A DNA stretch of 64,000 nt from Chersky-840 sp035604715 (GCA_963731665.1 CAVSWP010000008.1:1044941-1108940), one strand, 5' to 3'. Shown: positions 54,230 through 63,313, counted from the first letter of the stretch. The notes: generated by a model not told the origin, from the letters alone. Numbers and translations: made by a program.

Positions 54230-55246
54230 TCAACGTTGGGCGTCTCGCACGAGCTGCCGGTAGACCACGTCGGAGATCTGACGCTTGAGCGCTCGCGCCG
54301 CCTCCTTCTGCGTCTTGCCCTCGTCGATCTTGCGCTCGTAGTAGCTGCGGCCGGGACCGGCGTGGGAGAGCTGGGAGAAGGCGATGATGTGCATGGCGTG
54401 GTTGAGCTGGCGGTTGCCTCGGGGGTTCAGGCGGTGGCGCTTCCTCGGCCCGCTGGATGCCTCGATGGGTGCGGTGGCGTTGTAGGAGGCGTAGTTGTCC
54501 TCGTTGGCGAAGCGCCGCACGTCCCCGGTGTGGGCCAGGATGATGCAGGTAGCCACGGGACCCACGCCGGAGAGCTCTCCGAGAGAGGTGGGCACCGCGG
54601 CCAGGGCCTCGACCATGGTGCGCTTGGACGCCTTGAGTTGCGCATCGAGACGCCGGACATCACCCACGAGAATCTGGGCCTGGTCCCGGCGCGCCTTCTC
54701 CACCGCTGTCTTGGCCCGGAAGCCGCTGAGCACTGCCGCGGCCTTGTCGGCAGAGAGCCGACGACGGGTCCCACCAGGGACGATGCCGGCCAACAGGGCG
54801 TGGAGCCGGCACACCGCCTGGGTGTGATGAGACGTCAGGTTCTTATGGCGGTTCCACAAAAGCCGGAGCACGGCGATGTGGTCTTCTGCCACCACCACTC
54901 GGAGCCGGTCCGAGCGCAGAGCGGCGATGGCGACCGAGAATGCGTCGTTGGGGTCGTTTTTCTGGGACTTGCCCGACGCCAGCACCCTCACCCGCGCCGA
55001 CAACGTCGGTGGGACGTCGAAGACCTCTTCGCCGACGCCAACGAGCTGTTGGGACAGCAGCGCCCCGAGCCCGTTGGCCGACTCGATAGCCCACGATCGT
55101 TTGGGGAACGCCGATGCCCAGCTCCTCAGTGCCTCGAGCTGTCGTCGGTCGGCACGGACGCGTACCTCGCCGAGCTTGTGCTCGTCCTCGTCGATCGCCA
55201 CCGCCGTGTGGGACCCTTTGTGGGGATCGATACCAATGACCACCAT
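54230..55246 (-). CDS. IS110-family transposase, second element
   Basis: 338 residues, different from the element at 25-27 kb. DEDD residues: Asp in VIGIDPHKGSH, Glu in WAIESANGLG, Asp pair in SQKNDPNDAFS. The Transposase_20 domain holds LGELSGVGPVATCIILAHTGDVRRF and NYASYNATAPIEASSG with its Ser. Intact frame. Upstream non-coding DNA is the expected guide-RNA site. Confidence 0.9.
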   Translation of the reverse strand: MVVIGIDPHKGSHTAVAIDEDEHKLGEVRVRADRRQLEALRSWASAFPKRSWAIESANGLGALLSQQLVGVGEEVFDVPPTLSARVRVLASGKSQKNDPNDAFSVAIAALRSDRLRVVVAEDHIAVLRLLWNRHKNLTSHHTQAVCRLHALLAGIVPGGTRRRLSADKAAAVLSGFRAKTAVEKARRDQAQILVGDVRRLDAQLKASKRTMVEALAAVPTSLGELSGVGPVATCIILAHTGDVRRFANEDNYASYNATAPIEASSGPRKRHRLNPRGNRQLNHAMHIIAFSQLSHAGPGRSYYERKIDEGKTQKEAARALKRQISDVVYRQLVRDAQR

Positions 55247-55430
55247 CGTGTTCTCCTTTCATTCGTTGGGGAGCCACGACGGGCAATCCTGATGAGATCG
55301 GGTGCCTGCCTGTTTCGAGCCACGTCGCGACCAGGAGCCCGACCGGCCAGCGCTTCGTTTAAAAGCCAACCCGAAGGCGGCAGGCACATCGAGAGCCGAC
55401 CGGCCGAACTCCTCAGACGCTAGAACGGAG
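55247..55430 (-). ncRNA. Candidate IS110 bridge RNA region, second element
   Basis: Non-coding stretch upstream of the transposase start. It contains a perfect 9-bp inverted repeat GTGCCTGCC (near 55300) and GGCAGGCAC (near 55378), which could close a large stem. Support is position, family knowledge and the inverted repeat. Confidence 0.35.
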
Positions 55431-55506
55431 GTTCAGCGCCCACCGCCACTATGAATCAGGCACTTATGCCCTGTGGAGAACCAGAAGCTGTTGCGCACCC
55501 TCCCTG

Positions 55507-55803
55507 CTACATGGCCTCTTCGCTGAGCACGTCCAGATTGCGGAATGAGGGAGGAGCGTCGCATAGCTTTGCGAGGTGCTCAGCAAACTCTGCGGTCGCA
55601 GGGTGATTGGAGTTCTCCTGCGCTTTCTCATAGCTGGGGAACTCGACGATCTGGACATAGGTATTGGCCCGATCTCGATCTTTGGTACGCACGGATCGAG
55701 TCGCGGTTCGCCAATCTTTGGACTGCGTCAGCCATTGGTCGAGAAGGGCATCGAACTCATCGATGCAGCTGGTCTGAAACTCGATGACCTGAATGAATGC
55801 CAT
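55507..55803 (-). CDS. ABM-fold monooxygenase-like protein
   Basis: 98 residues: MAFIQVIEFQTSCIDEFDALLDQWL, then RTKDRDRANTYVQIVEFPSYEKAQENSNHPATAEFAEHLAKL. Strand-helix-strand order and the F-x-S-x2-KA motif fit the dimeric alpha-beta barrel. It starts 13 bp after the DUF1059 gene, with AAGGAAAGGGA as ribosome site, making it the last gene of a three-gene operon. Substrate unknown. Confidence 0.75.
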   Translation of the reverse strand: MAFIQVIEFQTSCIDEFDALLDQWLTQSKDWRTATRSVRTKDRDRANTYVQIVEFPSYEKAQENSNHPATAEFAEHLAKLCDAPPSFRNLDVLSEEAM

Positions 55804-55816
55804 TGCGTCCCTTTCC

Positions 55817-55996
55817 TTATGCGTCCGTCAACATGGATCGAATCTGCTCTCGCAACTCCGGTCCGTCGGTGTGGCCGTGAACATCGGCTGCGTGCATCGC
55901 GGCAGCACGAACGACTTCGTCCTCCTCACCGGAGATCGTGAGCGTGCAACCGCTCTCGCTCGGCATTTCCCGACAGTCGGCAGTCTTACGGGTCAT
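55817..55996 (-). CDS. DUF1059 domain protein, 59 aa
   Basis: A short gene. ATG 55996 is preceded by AAGGAGGAA with ideal spacing. The product begins TRKTADCREMPSESGCTLTI, then GEEDEVVRAAAMHAADVHGHTDGPELREQIRSML, matching DUF1059 (two early Cys residues and the HAxxVHG helix). It is the middle gene of the operon, 37 bp after the upstream gene and 13 bp before the next. The family is of unknown function and often occurs near stress or monooxygenase genes. Confidence 0.8.
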   Translation of the reverse strand: MTRKTADCREMPSESGCTLTISGEEDEVVRAAAMHAADVHGHTDGPELREQIRSMLTDA

Positions 55997-56033
55997 GTTG
56001 TTCCTCCTTCGGTTCGCGGGCGAGTGTCAAGCC

Positions 56034-56330
56034 CTACAGGTTCGAGTTGTCGACGATCTGAGCGATCTCCACAAAATCGATTCTGGGGCTCACACCGTAG
56101 AGGTCGGTGACTCGCTCGCGCAGCTCCTCCGAGAAGAACGCATCGGCAGCATCTCTGGATTCCCAGACGTAGAAGTTCGTTGCGCGCTGCTGCTTCTCAT
56201 CGAAGGTGAAGAACTTGAAGCGCAGGCTGGGCATCCCCTCGAACATGGTTCGGGCTTTGTCGGCCACATTGATGACCCGATCGCGATCAAAGTCACCGTC
56301 GTAGTCGAACGTCACGTTTACACCGATCAC
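56034..56330 (-). CDS. YdhR/ABM-like monooxygenase-family protein
   Basis: 98 residues from GTG 56330, 5 nt after AAAGGAG. The sequence VIGVNVTFDYDGDFDRDRVINVADKARTMFEGMPSLRFKFFTFDEKQQRATNFYVWESRDAADAFF fits a dimeric alpha-beta barrel with the NFYVWES strand and DAADAFF helix of YdhR-like proteins. First gene of the operon with DUF1059 and an ABM-like protein. Expected to act on small hydrophobic molecules; not shown. Confidence 0.75.
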   Translation of the reverse strand: MIGVNVTFDYDGDFDRDRVINVADKARTMFEGMPSLRFKFFTFDEKQQRATNFYVWESRDAADAFFSEELRERVTDLYGVSPRIDFVEIAQIVDNSNL

Positions 56331-56393
56331 CGCCGCTCCTTTCATCGACGGGGCGAGACCGTGCCAAACGGGCATCCCGGGAGCAGGCCTCAC

Positions 56394-56689
56394 TCCCTAT
56401 CAGGAGCAGGGTTTACCAGGTATCGCCGAGCCTCGCCCAGGGATCTGTGGGCGTCTGACGAGTCGATCGGCGAGGCCCGATCCGTGGCGCTCGGACCCGT
56501 CATTTCCGAGCGCCTCTCGCCCGAGGCAGGGGCGCCCAGGTACTTCTCGCCCGCGACATCTACATACACGATCCAACCGGGATCTGCGGTTAGATGAGCT
56601 CCGGAGCCTTGGGGTAGGTTCTGACTTGGCGCCTGACCCTAGATCGGTCAGCATGGCCGCGGAAGGCGAGATGCGGGTCACGCCTATCG
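56394..56689. other. Intergenic region without supported gene
   Basis: About 300 bp holding the probable promoter of the three-gene operon. No open frame with support. Confidence 0.35.
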
Positions 56690-58672
56690 TCACGGGCTGG
56701 AGGTTTCAGTTCCGCCCTCGTCGCTCCACTCGATGAGGACGGCCGGCACGGGTTCGGCGATGCCCTTGAGCTCAAGGGTGCGCTCACCAGCGACGGGCAC
56801 CGTGCGCTCGCAAGCGGCGAGGAGATCCGCGCTCACAAGGACCTCGCCGGCACCGGCGGCGGCAGAAATGCGGGCAGCGCGGGTGACGGCCGCGCCGAAG
56901 TAGTCGTCGTCGCGGGCGATGGCCTCGCCGGCGTAAAGTCCGATGCGGACCGTGGGAGCGAAGCCGTGGTCGGCGCGGTGGCGAGCGAGCGCCCGCTGGA
57001 TAGCGGTTGCACAGGCGATGCCGTCGTCGGCCTTATCGAAGGCCACGAAGAACCCGTCGCCACCGTGCTTCACCTCCTCGCCCCGCCATCGGGCGAACTC
57101 AGCGCGCAGGATGCGGTCGTGCCAGCGCAGCACCTGCTCCCAGGCGCCGTCACCCATCGCCTCCGCGAGCCGCGTCGATTCCACGATGTCGGAGAAGAGG
57201 AAGGTGCGGAGAGCTCGCGTCGTGGGCTCGGGTCTTGGCGGAGCGAAATCGAGGTCGATGACGGCGCCGATCTCCTCCGCGGTTCGTGCCGCGGCCTTGA
57301 TCTCGAGGCCGGCCCCAGCCCTGTCGCCGTCGGCGGTCAGCGCCCGAGCGAGCCGCACTCGTGCCTCGGCAGCTTCGTATGGAGCGTTGACCTCACACCA
57401 GGTGCGGATGCCCTGTCGGAGTGAAGCGATGGCCGTCTCGGTGTCGCCGTGGTAGAGCGCCAGTTCGCCCCGTGCCACGGCGGCTGCGGCCGCCGGCCCG
57501 GGCGTCCCCAGACGGCGCGCGAGCTCCTCGAGCTCGGTGACGCTGGCCTTTGCCGCGGGTTCGTCGCCGACCGCCAGGCACGCTCGCACGTGCACCGGGA
57601 GCACGAATACACGCCTCTCTCGAGCAAGCATGCCCTGGTCGGCCAGAGCCCGAGTTAGGCTCCGCATTGCCGCGGGCGCGTCATCCTGCGCCAGCAGCAA
57701 GCGGCCTCGCCCCGGCTGGCCGTCGTCACCAAAGGCCACGGCCTGCGCGAGCGCCTCCTCGGCGCTGGCCAGGTCGCCACGACGGACCCGGATATCCACC
57801 AGCTCGCTATAGCCCCAAGCTGCGCTGTAGCGGTTCACCACCCGAAGCTCTTCGCACGCGCGCAGAACCCGTTCCTCCGCCTCGGCCAGCTGACCGTGGA
57901 TGCGATCGATCTCCCCCTGATGGAAGCGACACAGCCCGCCGTAGCCGGAGATCGACTCGCGCTCGCAGTAGCGAGTCGATATGTTCGTCCACTCTGTCGC
58001 ACGCCCCCAGTCGCAGAGTGCCCGACAGATCGAGATCACGGCGCAGTACACGTGGCCGGCGTGGATCGGTTCCACTCCGGGCCGCATGGCCAGCGCGGCC
58101 GCCTCGTCGACAAGCGGGAGCACTTCAGCTCGGTCGCCCTCGGTGACCGCGATGTGCGCCAGCCCTTGCACGGCCATCGCCTCAGTGCCAGGGCTGGCCA
58201 CCCGACGAGCGATCGCCCTCGCTTCCTGGAGCGACGTCCTCGCTCCTTCGACATCGCCCTCTGCCAGCTGGGTGAACGACAGCATCCACATCGCTAGCGC
58301 ATGCTCGGACGACTCAGGCTCTCCCTCGAGGAGCTCCATAGCCCGGAGGAAGCACGTACCCGCCACCGACTCGTTGAGCATCTGCACGTGCTGGCGCGCC
58401 TGCTCCAGGGCCATGCGTGCGGCTGCCGCCGGAACACCGGCCGCGCTGAATGCCACCTCGCCTCGCTCGAGTGCGTTCAGGAATCCCACCTCGTCGCTCA
58501 CCCACCGACACGACCAGGCCAGCCGCTCCAGATCTTCGGCTTCGAGCCGCTCCTGGGCGTCGGCATCGAGCAGCAGCGAACGAGCCACGATCCAGTCGTT
58601 GCGGCCGTAGGCCATACGTGCTTCGTCTAGGCGCGCCTCGCGGTCTGGCACGGGGATCAGTCTGCCACGCAT
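56690..58672 (-). CDS. TPR protein with C-terminal cyclase domain
   Basis: 660 residues. The N-terminal 450 residues are TPR-like helices (ALERGEVAFSAAGVPAAAARMALEQARQ; EGDVEGARTSLQEARAIARR and others). The C-terminal 170 residues form a class III cyclase domain: FLFSDIVESTRLAEA with metal Asp, EVKHGGDGFFVAF with Lys and Asp, and YFGAAVTRAARISAAA, where the catalytic Asn is Thr. It is thus similar to the protein at 14345-17653 but reversed in domain order and lacking an ATPase. Catalysis is doubtful. Confidence 0.85.
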   Translation of the reverse strand: MRGRLIPVPDREARLDEARMAYGRNDWIVARSLLLDADAQERLEAEDLERLAWSCRWVSDEVGFLNALERGEVAFSAAGVPAAAARMALEQARQHVQMLNESVAGTCFLRAMELLEGEPESSEHALAMWMLSFTQLAEGDVEGARTSLQEARAIARRVASPGTEAMAVQGLAHIAVTEGDRAEVLPLVDEAAALAMRPGVEPIHAGHVYCAVISICRALCDWGRATEWTNISTRYCERESISGYGGLCRFHQGEIDRIHGQLAEAEERVLRACEELRVVNRYSAAWGYSELVDIRVRRGDLASAEEALAQAVAFGDDGQPGRGRLLLAQDDAPAAMRSLTRALADQGMLARERRVFVLPVHVRACLAVGDEPAAKASVTELEELARRLGTPGPAAAAAVARGELALYHGDTETAIASLRQGIRTWCEVNAPYEAAEARVRLARALTADGDRAGAGLEIKAAARTAEEIGAVIDLDFAPPRPEPTTRALRTFLFSDIVESTRLAEAMGDGAWEQVLRWHDRILRAEFARWRGEEVKHGGDGFFVAFDKADDGIACATAIQRALARHRADHGFAPTVRIGLYAGEAIARDDDYFGAAVTRAARISAAAGAGEVLVSADLLAACERTVPVAGERTLELKGIAEPVPAVLIEWSDEGGTETSSP

Positions 58673-59598
58673 CCCTGCCCGGCGATCTCGACCGGATCGT
58701 CTCAGACTCCCTGCTCAGGACCCATCCCCGGCGGGATTGCTCAACGGGCCGGTCGAGTCGCCATCTCGGCCCGGGCTGGCCCTCGAGCGCAACGGTCAGT
58801 GGCGGGTCCAGCCGTCGGGGAGGCACCGTCGCGCTGTACCGATGGCCGGTTTCGACGCAACAGAATCACGGCGAGCAGCCCGCATGACGCCGCATCAGAT
58901 TCGGCGATCTGGACCCGACGAGGGTGCGCATAATGACAGGTGCCGGTAGCGGTCACGGCGCCCTGGACCGACCGCAACTGCCGTTTTGAGCGCCCTGGCG
59001 GGCTATTCCGACCCCCTCGGGCCCCGAGCGCTATCACCCGGTTGCGTGCGCCAGGTTGGCCACCTTGGGCCGAGCAGGATTGCCGGTGATGCGCTACTTG
59101 CCATCGTCAGTCAACTAGCGAGGCCACGCGGTATCACTCGGCGGTGGTGATCCCGGACGCGTCACCCTGTGGCCGGGCCACCCGACTCCGGTGCTCCCAG
59201 TCGGACGCAGACGAGGACACCGGGAGCGCATCGATTACCGGGTGCCGTCGGACCCCCATGCCAAGGGGTCGGACCCCATCGACTCCGGCACTTTCGATCG
59301 GGTCGACGTATGGTGAAAACCACCGTCGCCCTTGGTAGCGGAGAGGTAGGACAAGGACCAGACTGATCTGTATCAGAGCGCCATCCCAAAACTGGTCCGG
59401 TCGGAGAACCTGCTCTGCCTCACAAAGCGTACCCCACCGATCACGGTTAGCAGCTCCCTAATAGTGAGGATTGCATGTGAAGAGGGACGAGGACAAGTAT
59501 GACGTCACCGGCACCGTGTCGGTGAGGACCAGGCGGGCTGGTCGTGCTGTGGTTGTGCGTCCTCCGAATGGAACCGGTTCGAGACAGGAGTGCTTCCT
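58673..59598. other. Long intergenic region with diverged repeat copy
   Basis: About 925 bp without a supported gene. 59165-59262 on the plus strand resembles the dispersed repeat (GGGCCACCCGACTCCGGTGC, GGACGCAGACGAGGACACCG, GGGAGCGCATCGATTACCGG). Confidence 0.5.
59165..59262 (+). repeat. Dispersed repeat, diverged copy
   Basis: Matches the right half of the repeat at 53195-53283 with many substitutions. The copy at 39480-39600 is the closest in the CACCGGGAGCGCAT block. Confidence 0.55.
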
Positions 59599-61353
59599 AT
59601 GACCCAAGGACCGGTGTCGCGGTTGCATCTGCGCGCGTTGTCGCGTTTGTCAATCGGAGCTGTCGTATTGTCCGTAGCGGTTGCCGCCTTGGTGGTGGCG
59701 CCCGCCGCGTTGGCCAGGACGGCTAGGGCCCACAGATTCTCCGGTGTCACGTCCAACACGGCCAGGGAACCCAAGTTCTCCGGTTCCGCCCCCGGCTCGG
59801 TCAGCTGCTCGGTGTCGGCCAAGGTGTCGTTCTCCCCACCGCTCACGAAATCGGGTGGAGGCACCGGCTCTTCGGCGGTGAAGGCCACCCTCTCGCGGTG
59901 CACCACGAGTAGCAGCGCGGTCACCGTCACAAGCGCCAAGGCCACCGGGTCGTTCGCCACTAGCCCCTTGAGCTGTGTGTCAGGCTCCACAACCGCAGCG
60001 TCGGCCTCGCTCACCATCACCTGGAAAGGCAGGCTCAACGGCACCGTAGGGGGCAGAACCTATACCGGTCCGGCCCGCTTTTCGTCGACCTCGGTGAGCG
60101 TTGGCACTTCCAACGGTTCGTTCGCAGGAGACTCAGCCTTTACCGTCAATGTGCCATCGAACCTCGCTGCCTTGTGCGGGAGAAGGAGGGGCGTCAAGAA
60201 CGCTTCCGTGGCCGGGACCCTGACCGTGGGTACCAGTACCGGCGGCAGTCAAGGCGCCACCCTGTGGGCGTGGGGCGAAAACAACGTCGGGCAGCTCGGT
60301 GACGGCACCACCAACAACAATTCAACCCCCGAGCACATCGGCACCGACACCGATTGGGCACAGGTGAGCGCCGAGTTCGAGCACACGGCGGCGATCAAGA
60401 CCAACGGCACCTTGTGGGCCTGGGGCGATAACAGCACCTACGAGCTCGGTGACGGCACGACCAACAACGAGTCAACCCCCGAGCAAATCGGCACCGACAC
60501 CAACTGGGCCCAGGTGAGCGCCGGGGCCTACTACACGGTGGCGATCAAGACCGACGGCACCTTGTGGGCCTGGGGCGACAACGGCGACGGGCAGCTCGGT
60601 GACGGCACCACCATCAGCGAGTCAAGCCCCGAACAGATCGGCACCGACACCGATTGGAAACAGGTGAGCGCCGGGTACAACAACTTCAGCACGGTGGCGG
60701 TCAAGACCAACGGCACCTTGTGGGCCTGGGGCGATAACAGCATTGGCGAGCTCGGTGACGGCACCGACGTTGGTCCCGATACTTGCCCCACCAATGACCC
60801 ATGCAGCACGGTCCCGATCCAGATCGGCACCGACACCGACTGGGCCCAGGTGAGCGCCGGGACCTCTCACACGGTGGCGGTCAAGACCGACGGCACCCTG
60901 TGGGCGTGGGGCGAAAACAACGTCGGGCAGCTCGGTGACGGCACCACGACCCAGCAAGACAGTCCCGAGCAAATCGGCACCGACACCGACTGGGCCCAAG
61001 TGAGCGCCGGCGCCTACTATACGATGGCGATCAAGACCGACGGCACCTTATGGGCCTGGGGCTACAACGCCTTCGGGCAGCTCGGTGACGGCACCACCAA
61101 CAACGCGTCAAGACCCGAGCAAATCGGCACAGACACCAACTGGGCACAGGCAAGCGCCGGTCAGTACCAGACGGTGGCGCTCAAGTCCGACCACACGTTG
61201 TGGGCCTGGGGCGACAACAGCGACGGGCAGCTCGGTGACGGCACCCTCATCAGCGAGTCAAGCCCCGAACAGATCGGCACCGACACCGATTGGGCCCAAG
61301 TGAGCGCCGGGTACGACTTCACCATGGCGATCGGCGATGCCAATCTGAGCTGA
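59599..61353 (+). CDS. Secreted RCC1-repeat protein
   Basis: 584 residues from ATG 59599 (AGGAG 8 nt upstream). The signal peptide is GAVVLSVAVAALVVAPAALAR. Residues about 40-215 form a beta-rich domain with Cys residues. The rest is seven RCC1-type units of about 51 residues (LWAWGxN, QLGDGTT, PEQIGTDTDWAQVSAG, VAIKTDGT), enough for one seven-blade propeller. Neighbouring repeats are nearly identical even in DNA. It probably forms an extracellular propeller. Some relatives occur in surface or toxin-like proteins; function here is unknown. Confidence 0.88.
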   Translation: MTQGPVSRLHLRALSRLSIGAVVLSVAVAALVVAPAALARTARAHRFSGVTSNTAREPKFSGSAPGSVSCSVSAKVSFSPPLTKSGGGTGSSAVKATLSRCTTSSSAVTVTSAKATGSFATSPLSCVSGSTTAASASLTITWKGRLNGTVGGRTYTGPARFSSTSVSVGTSNGSFAGDSAFTVNVPSNLAALCGRRRGVKNASVAGTLTVGTSTGGSQGATLWAWGENNVGQLGDGTTNNNSTPEHIGTDTDWAQVSAEFEHTAAIKTNGTLWAWGDNSTYELGDGTTNNESTPEQIGTDTNWAQVSAGAYYTVAIKTDGTLWAWGDNGDGQLGDGTTISESSPEQIGTDTDWKQVSAGYNNFSTVAVKTNGTLWAWGDNSIGELGDGTDVGPDTCPTNDPCSTVPIQIGTDTDWAQVSAGTSHTVAVKTDGTLWAWGENNVGQLGDGTTTQQDSPEQIGTDTDWAQVSAGAYYTMAIKTDGTLWAWGYNAFGQLGDGTTNNASRPEQIGTDTNWAQASAGQYQTVALKSDHTLWAWGDNSDGQLGDGTLISESSPEQIGTDTDWAQVSAGYDFTMAIGDANLS

Positions 61354-61533
61354 CCGGGCCATAGTGCCGGGTCTTGCTCGGGGCATCGATGGCGGGTTTG
61401 GACCCGACCCGAGCAGTATCGCTCTCGGCCGCGAATGCAGGGTTCACGCTTGCGCCTTAGGTCTGGCGAGCGATAGCGGCACGTTGAGGGCGGTGTCCTA
61501 CGGCTCGGTGGCGAAGATCTACATGAATCCCAA

Positions 61534-61860
61534 CTAGGGCCTGGTCACGGTCCAGCCCCGACGCTGAAGTTCGGCGACAATCTGCTCATCGGGCATGCGA
61601 CGCATCAACTGCTCCGTGCCGGAAAGCTTTGACACCGGGAGAACCACAGGTGCTTCTCCATCGAACTCCGCGTCCTGCAGTCGATCGATGAACCCCTCCG
61701 CCTCGTCGCGAGTGAACTTGCCAGCGGCCTGACGCTGGGTGAACCCCATTGGGCCTCGTGCTTCACGGAAGTCGGCGTGGCCTGCGTCTTTGAGGAGGGT
61801 CAGCAACTCCCGCACCCGGCTCGCCGAGGCAGGTGGGCCTGACTGTTGACCGAACGCCAT
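61534..61860 (-). CDS. Conserved hypothetical protein, 108 aa
   Basis: A helical small protein: MAFGQQSGPPASASRVRELLTLLKDAGHADFREARGPMGFTQRQAAGKFTRDEAEGFIDRLQDAE, with an ending MPDEQIVAELQRRGWTV. I recall this actinobacterial family, usually about 100 residues with a GPxGFTQRQAxGKFTRDEA signature, but no function. Divergent from the RidA gene by 35 bp. Confidence 0.75.
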   Translation of the reverse strand: MAFGQQSGPPASASRVRELLTLLKDAGHADFREARGPMGFTQRQAAGKFTRDEAEGFIDRLQDAEFDGEAPVVLPVSKLSGTEQLMRRMPDEQIVAELQRRGWTVTRP

Positions 61861-61895
61861 GGCTAACAGTCTTGCCGAACTTCTATGATCCGAGC

Positions 61896-62354
61896 GTGAT
61901 AGCTGACCGACTGGTCGAACTCGGAATCACGCTTCCGCCGGTGTTCCCTCCTGCGGGAAACTACCTGGGTTGCGTCATCCAAGATGAACTGGTCTACGTC
62001 GGGGGCCACGGACCCATCGATGCCGCGAACGTCATCCGTGGGAAGGTCGGCGCAGATCTATCCCTCGAAGATGGACGACAAGCGGCCCGCCTGACCGCCC
62101 TTTCGATCCTGGCAACCTTGCAATCCGAGCTAGGTGATCTTGACCGCATCGCCCGTATCGTCAAGGTGTTTGGGATGGTCAATGTTGCGCCCGGTTTCAA
62201 CCAGACGCCGGCGGTAATCGACGGATGCTCTGATTTGCTGGTCGAGGTCTTCGGCGATGTAGGTCGCCACACCCGCAGTGCGGTCGGACTCGCGGAGCTG
62301 CCCTTCGACATAGCGGTAGAGATCGAGTTGACCGCCCGACTCCGGTCCGACTGA
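61896..62354 (+). CDS. RidA-family protein
   Basis: 152 residues from GTG 61896, the usual RidA subgroup length; the longer frame to 61833 overlaps the divergent gene. LVELGITLPPVFPPAGNYLGCVIQDELVYVGGHGPID and DGRQAARLTALSILATLQSELGDLDRIARIVKVFGMVNVAPGFNQTPAVIDGCSDLLVEVFG match the trimeric YjgF fold. The catalytic Arg of imine deaminases (usually before the last strand) is not evident: HTRSAVGLAELPFDIAVEIE has Arg in HTRSAVG, the place expected for the subgroup. Enamine or imine hydrolysis plausible. Confidence 0.85.
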   Translation: MIADRLVELGITLPPVFPPAGNYLGCVIQDELVYVGGHGPIDAANVIRGKVGADLSLEDGRQAARLTALSILATLQSELGDLDRIARIVKVFGMVNVAPGFNQTPAVIDGCSDLLVEVFGDVGRHTRSAVGLAELPFDIAVEIELTARLRSD

Positions 62355-62460
62355 TAGCCCGGCGGCGACCCCACCGGACCGGCACCCGATCGGGACCAAG
62401 GAATCCCATCCGTGCACGTGGGGTGCTAGGGCGGGTGGCGACAGCGAGGAGGGTGCTCTC

Positions 62461-63303
62461 TTGTCCGGTGTCTACATAGTGAGTGACAGCTCGTGTGATC
62501 TCGAACAAGCTGAGACAGACTCGCTCAACATCGAGATCGTGCCCCTGAGCATCCGGTTTGGGAACGAAGAGTTCACCGACCGTCTCGATCTGAGCGTCGA
62601 AGACTTCTACATGAGAATGGCCAACTCCGACGTTCTCCCCCAGACAGCCTGCCCATCGCCCGGTGCCTTCGAACGTGCGTTTCGCAACGCAGGCCACGCT
62701 GGTGCCGAGGCAGTGGTTTGTCTGAATATCTCGAGCGCGCTGTCGAACACATTCCAGTCAGCCCAAACCGCGGCCTCGACGTTTGGAGGACCGATTCCGG
62801 TCCACGTGATCGACAGCCGGACCGTGTCGAGTGGACTAGGCACCCTCGTCCTAGAAGCGGCCCGGGTGGCCGGTGGTGGCGCTGACGCAACCTCCGTGCT
62901 GTGCCGGGTCGACGACCTCATCCCCCGCACGCACGTGCTTGCTGCGCTGAACACGCTGGAGAACCTGAAGAAGGGTGGGCGCATCGGGGGAGCCAAGGCG
63001 ATGGTGGGGTCGATACTGTCGATCAAACCACTGATCGACATCAGCGGCGGCACGGTCCAGGAGGCCGGCAGGGCGCGTACCCGCAAGCGGGCCATGGAAT
63101 GGCTTTACGAGCGCCTAAGGGCTGCTGGGGCGATCGAGCATGTGGCGGTGATGCACAGCGGAGCGCCCGACATCGACACGTTCCTCGACCTCATCGCCCC
63201 CCACTTTCCCCGAGAGGTGCTTCGGGTGGGCAAGATGGGCGCTGTGATAGGCACTCACGGCGGTCCCCAGATGATCGGCGTCACCTGGATCGCTACTGCG
63301 TAG
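62461..63303 (+). CDS. DegV-family fatty-acid-binding protein
   Basis: 280 residues from a TTG, with GAGGAGG 9 nt upstream. SGVYIVSDSSCDLEQAE, QTACPSPGAFERAF, VVCLNISSALSNTFQSA, VHVIDSRTVSSGLGTLVLEAA and LENLKKGGRIGGAKAMVGSILSIKPLIDISGG follow the family end to end. DegV/FakB proteins bind acyl chains and, with FakA, present them for phosphorylation. No FakA kinase is in the window. Confidence 0.9.
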   Translation: MSGVYIVSDSSCDLEQAETDSLNIEIVPLSIRFGNEEFTDRLDLSVEDFYMRMANSDVLPQTACPSPGAFERAFRNAGHAGAEAVVCLNISSALSNTFQSAQTAASTFGGPIPVHVIDSRTVSSGLGTLVLEAARVAGGGADATSVLCRVDDLIPRTHVLAALNTLENLKKGGRIGGAKAMVGSILSIKPLIDISGGTVQEAGRARTRKRAMEWLYERLRAAGAIEHVAVMHSGAPDIDTFLDLIAPHFPREVLRVGKMGAVIGTHGGPQMIGVTWIATA

Positions 63304-63313
63304 CAGGGCTCGG

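Noticed and set aside
60260..61340. Regular 153-bp repeats as a CRISPR-like or satellite array
   Set aside because: They are in one open frame and encode RCC1 blades.
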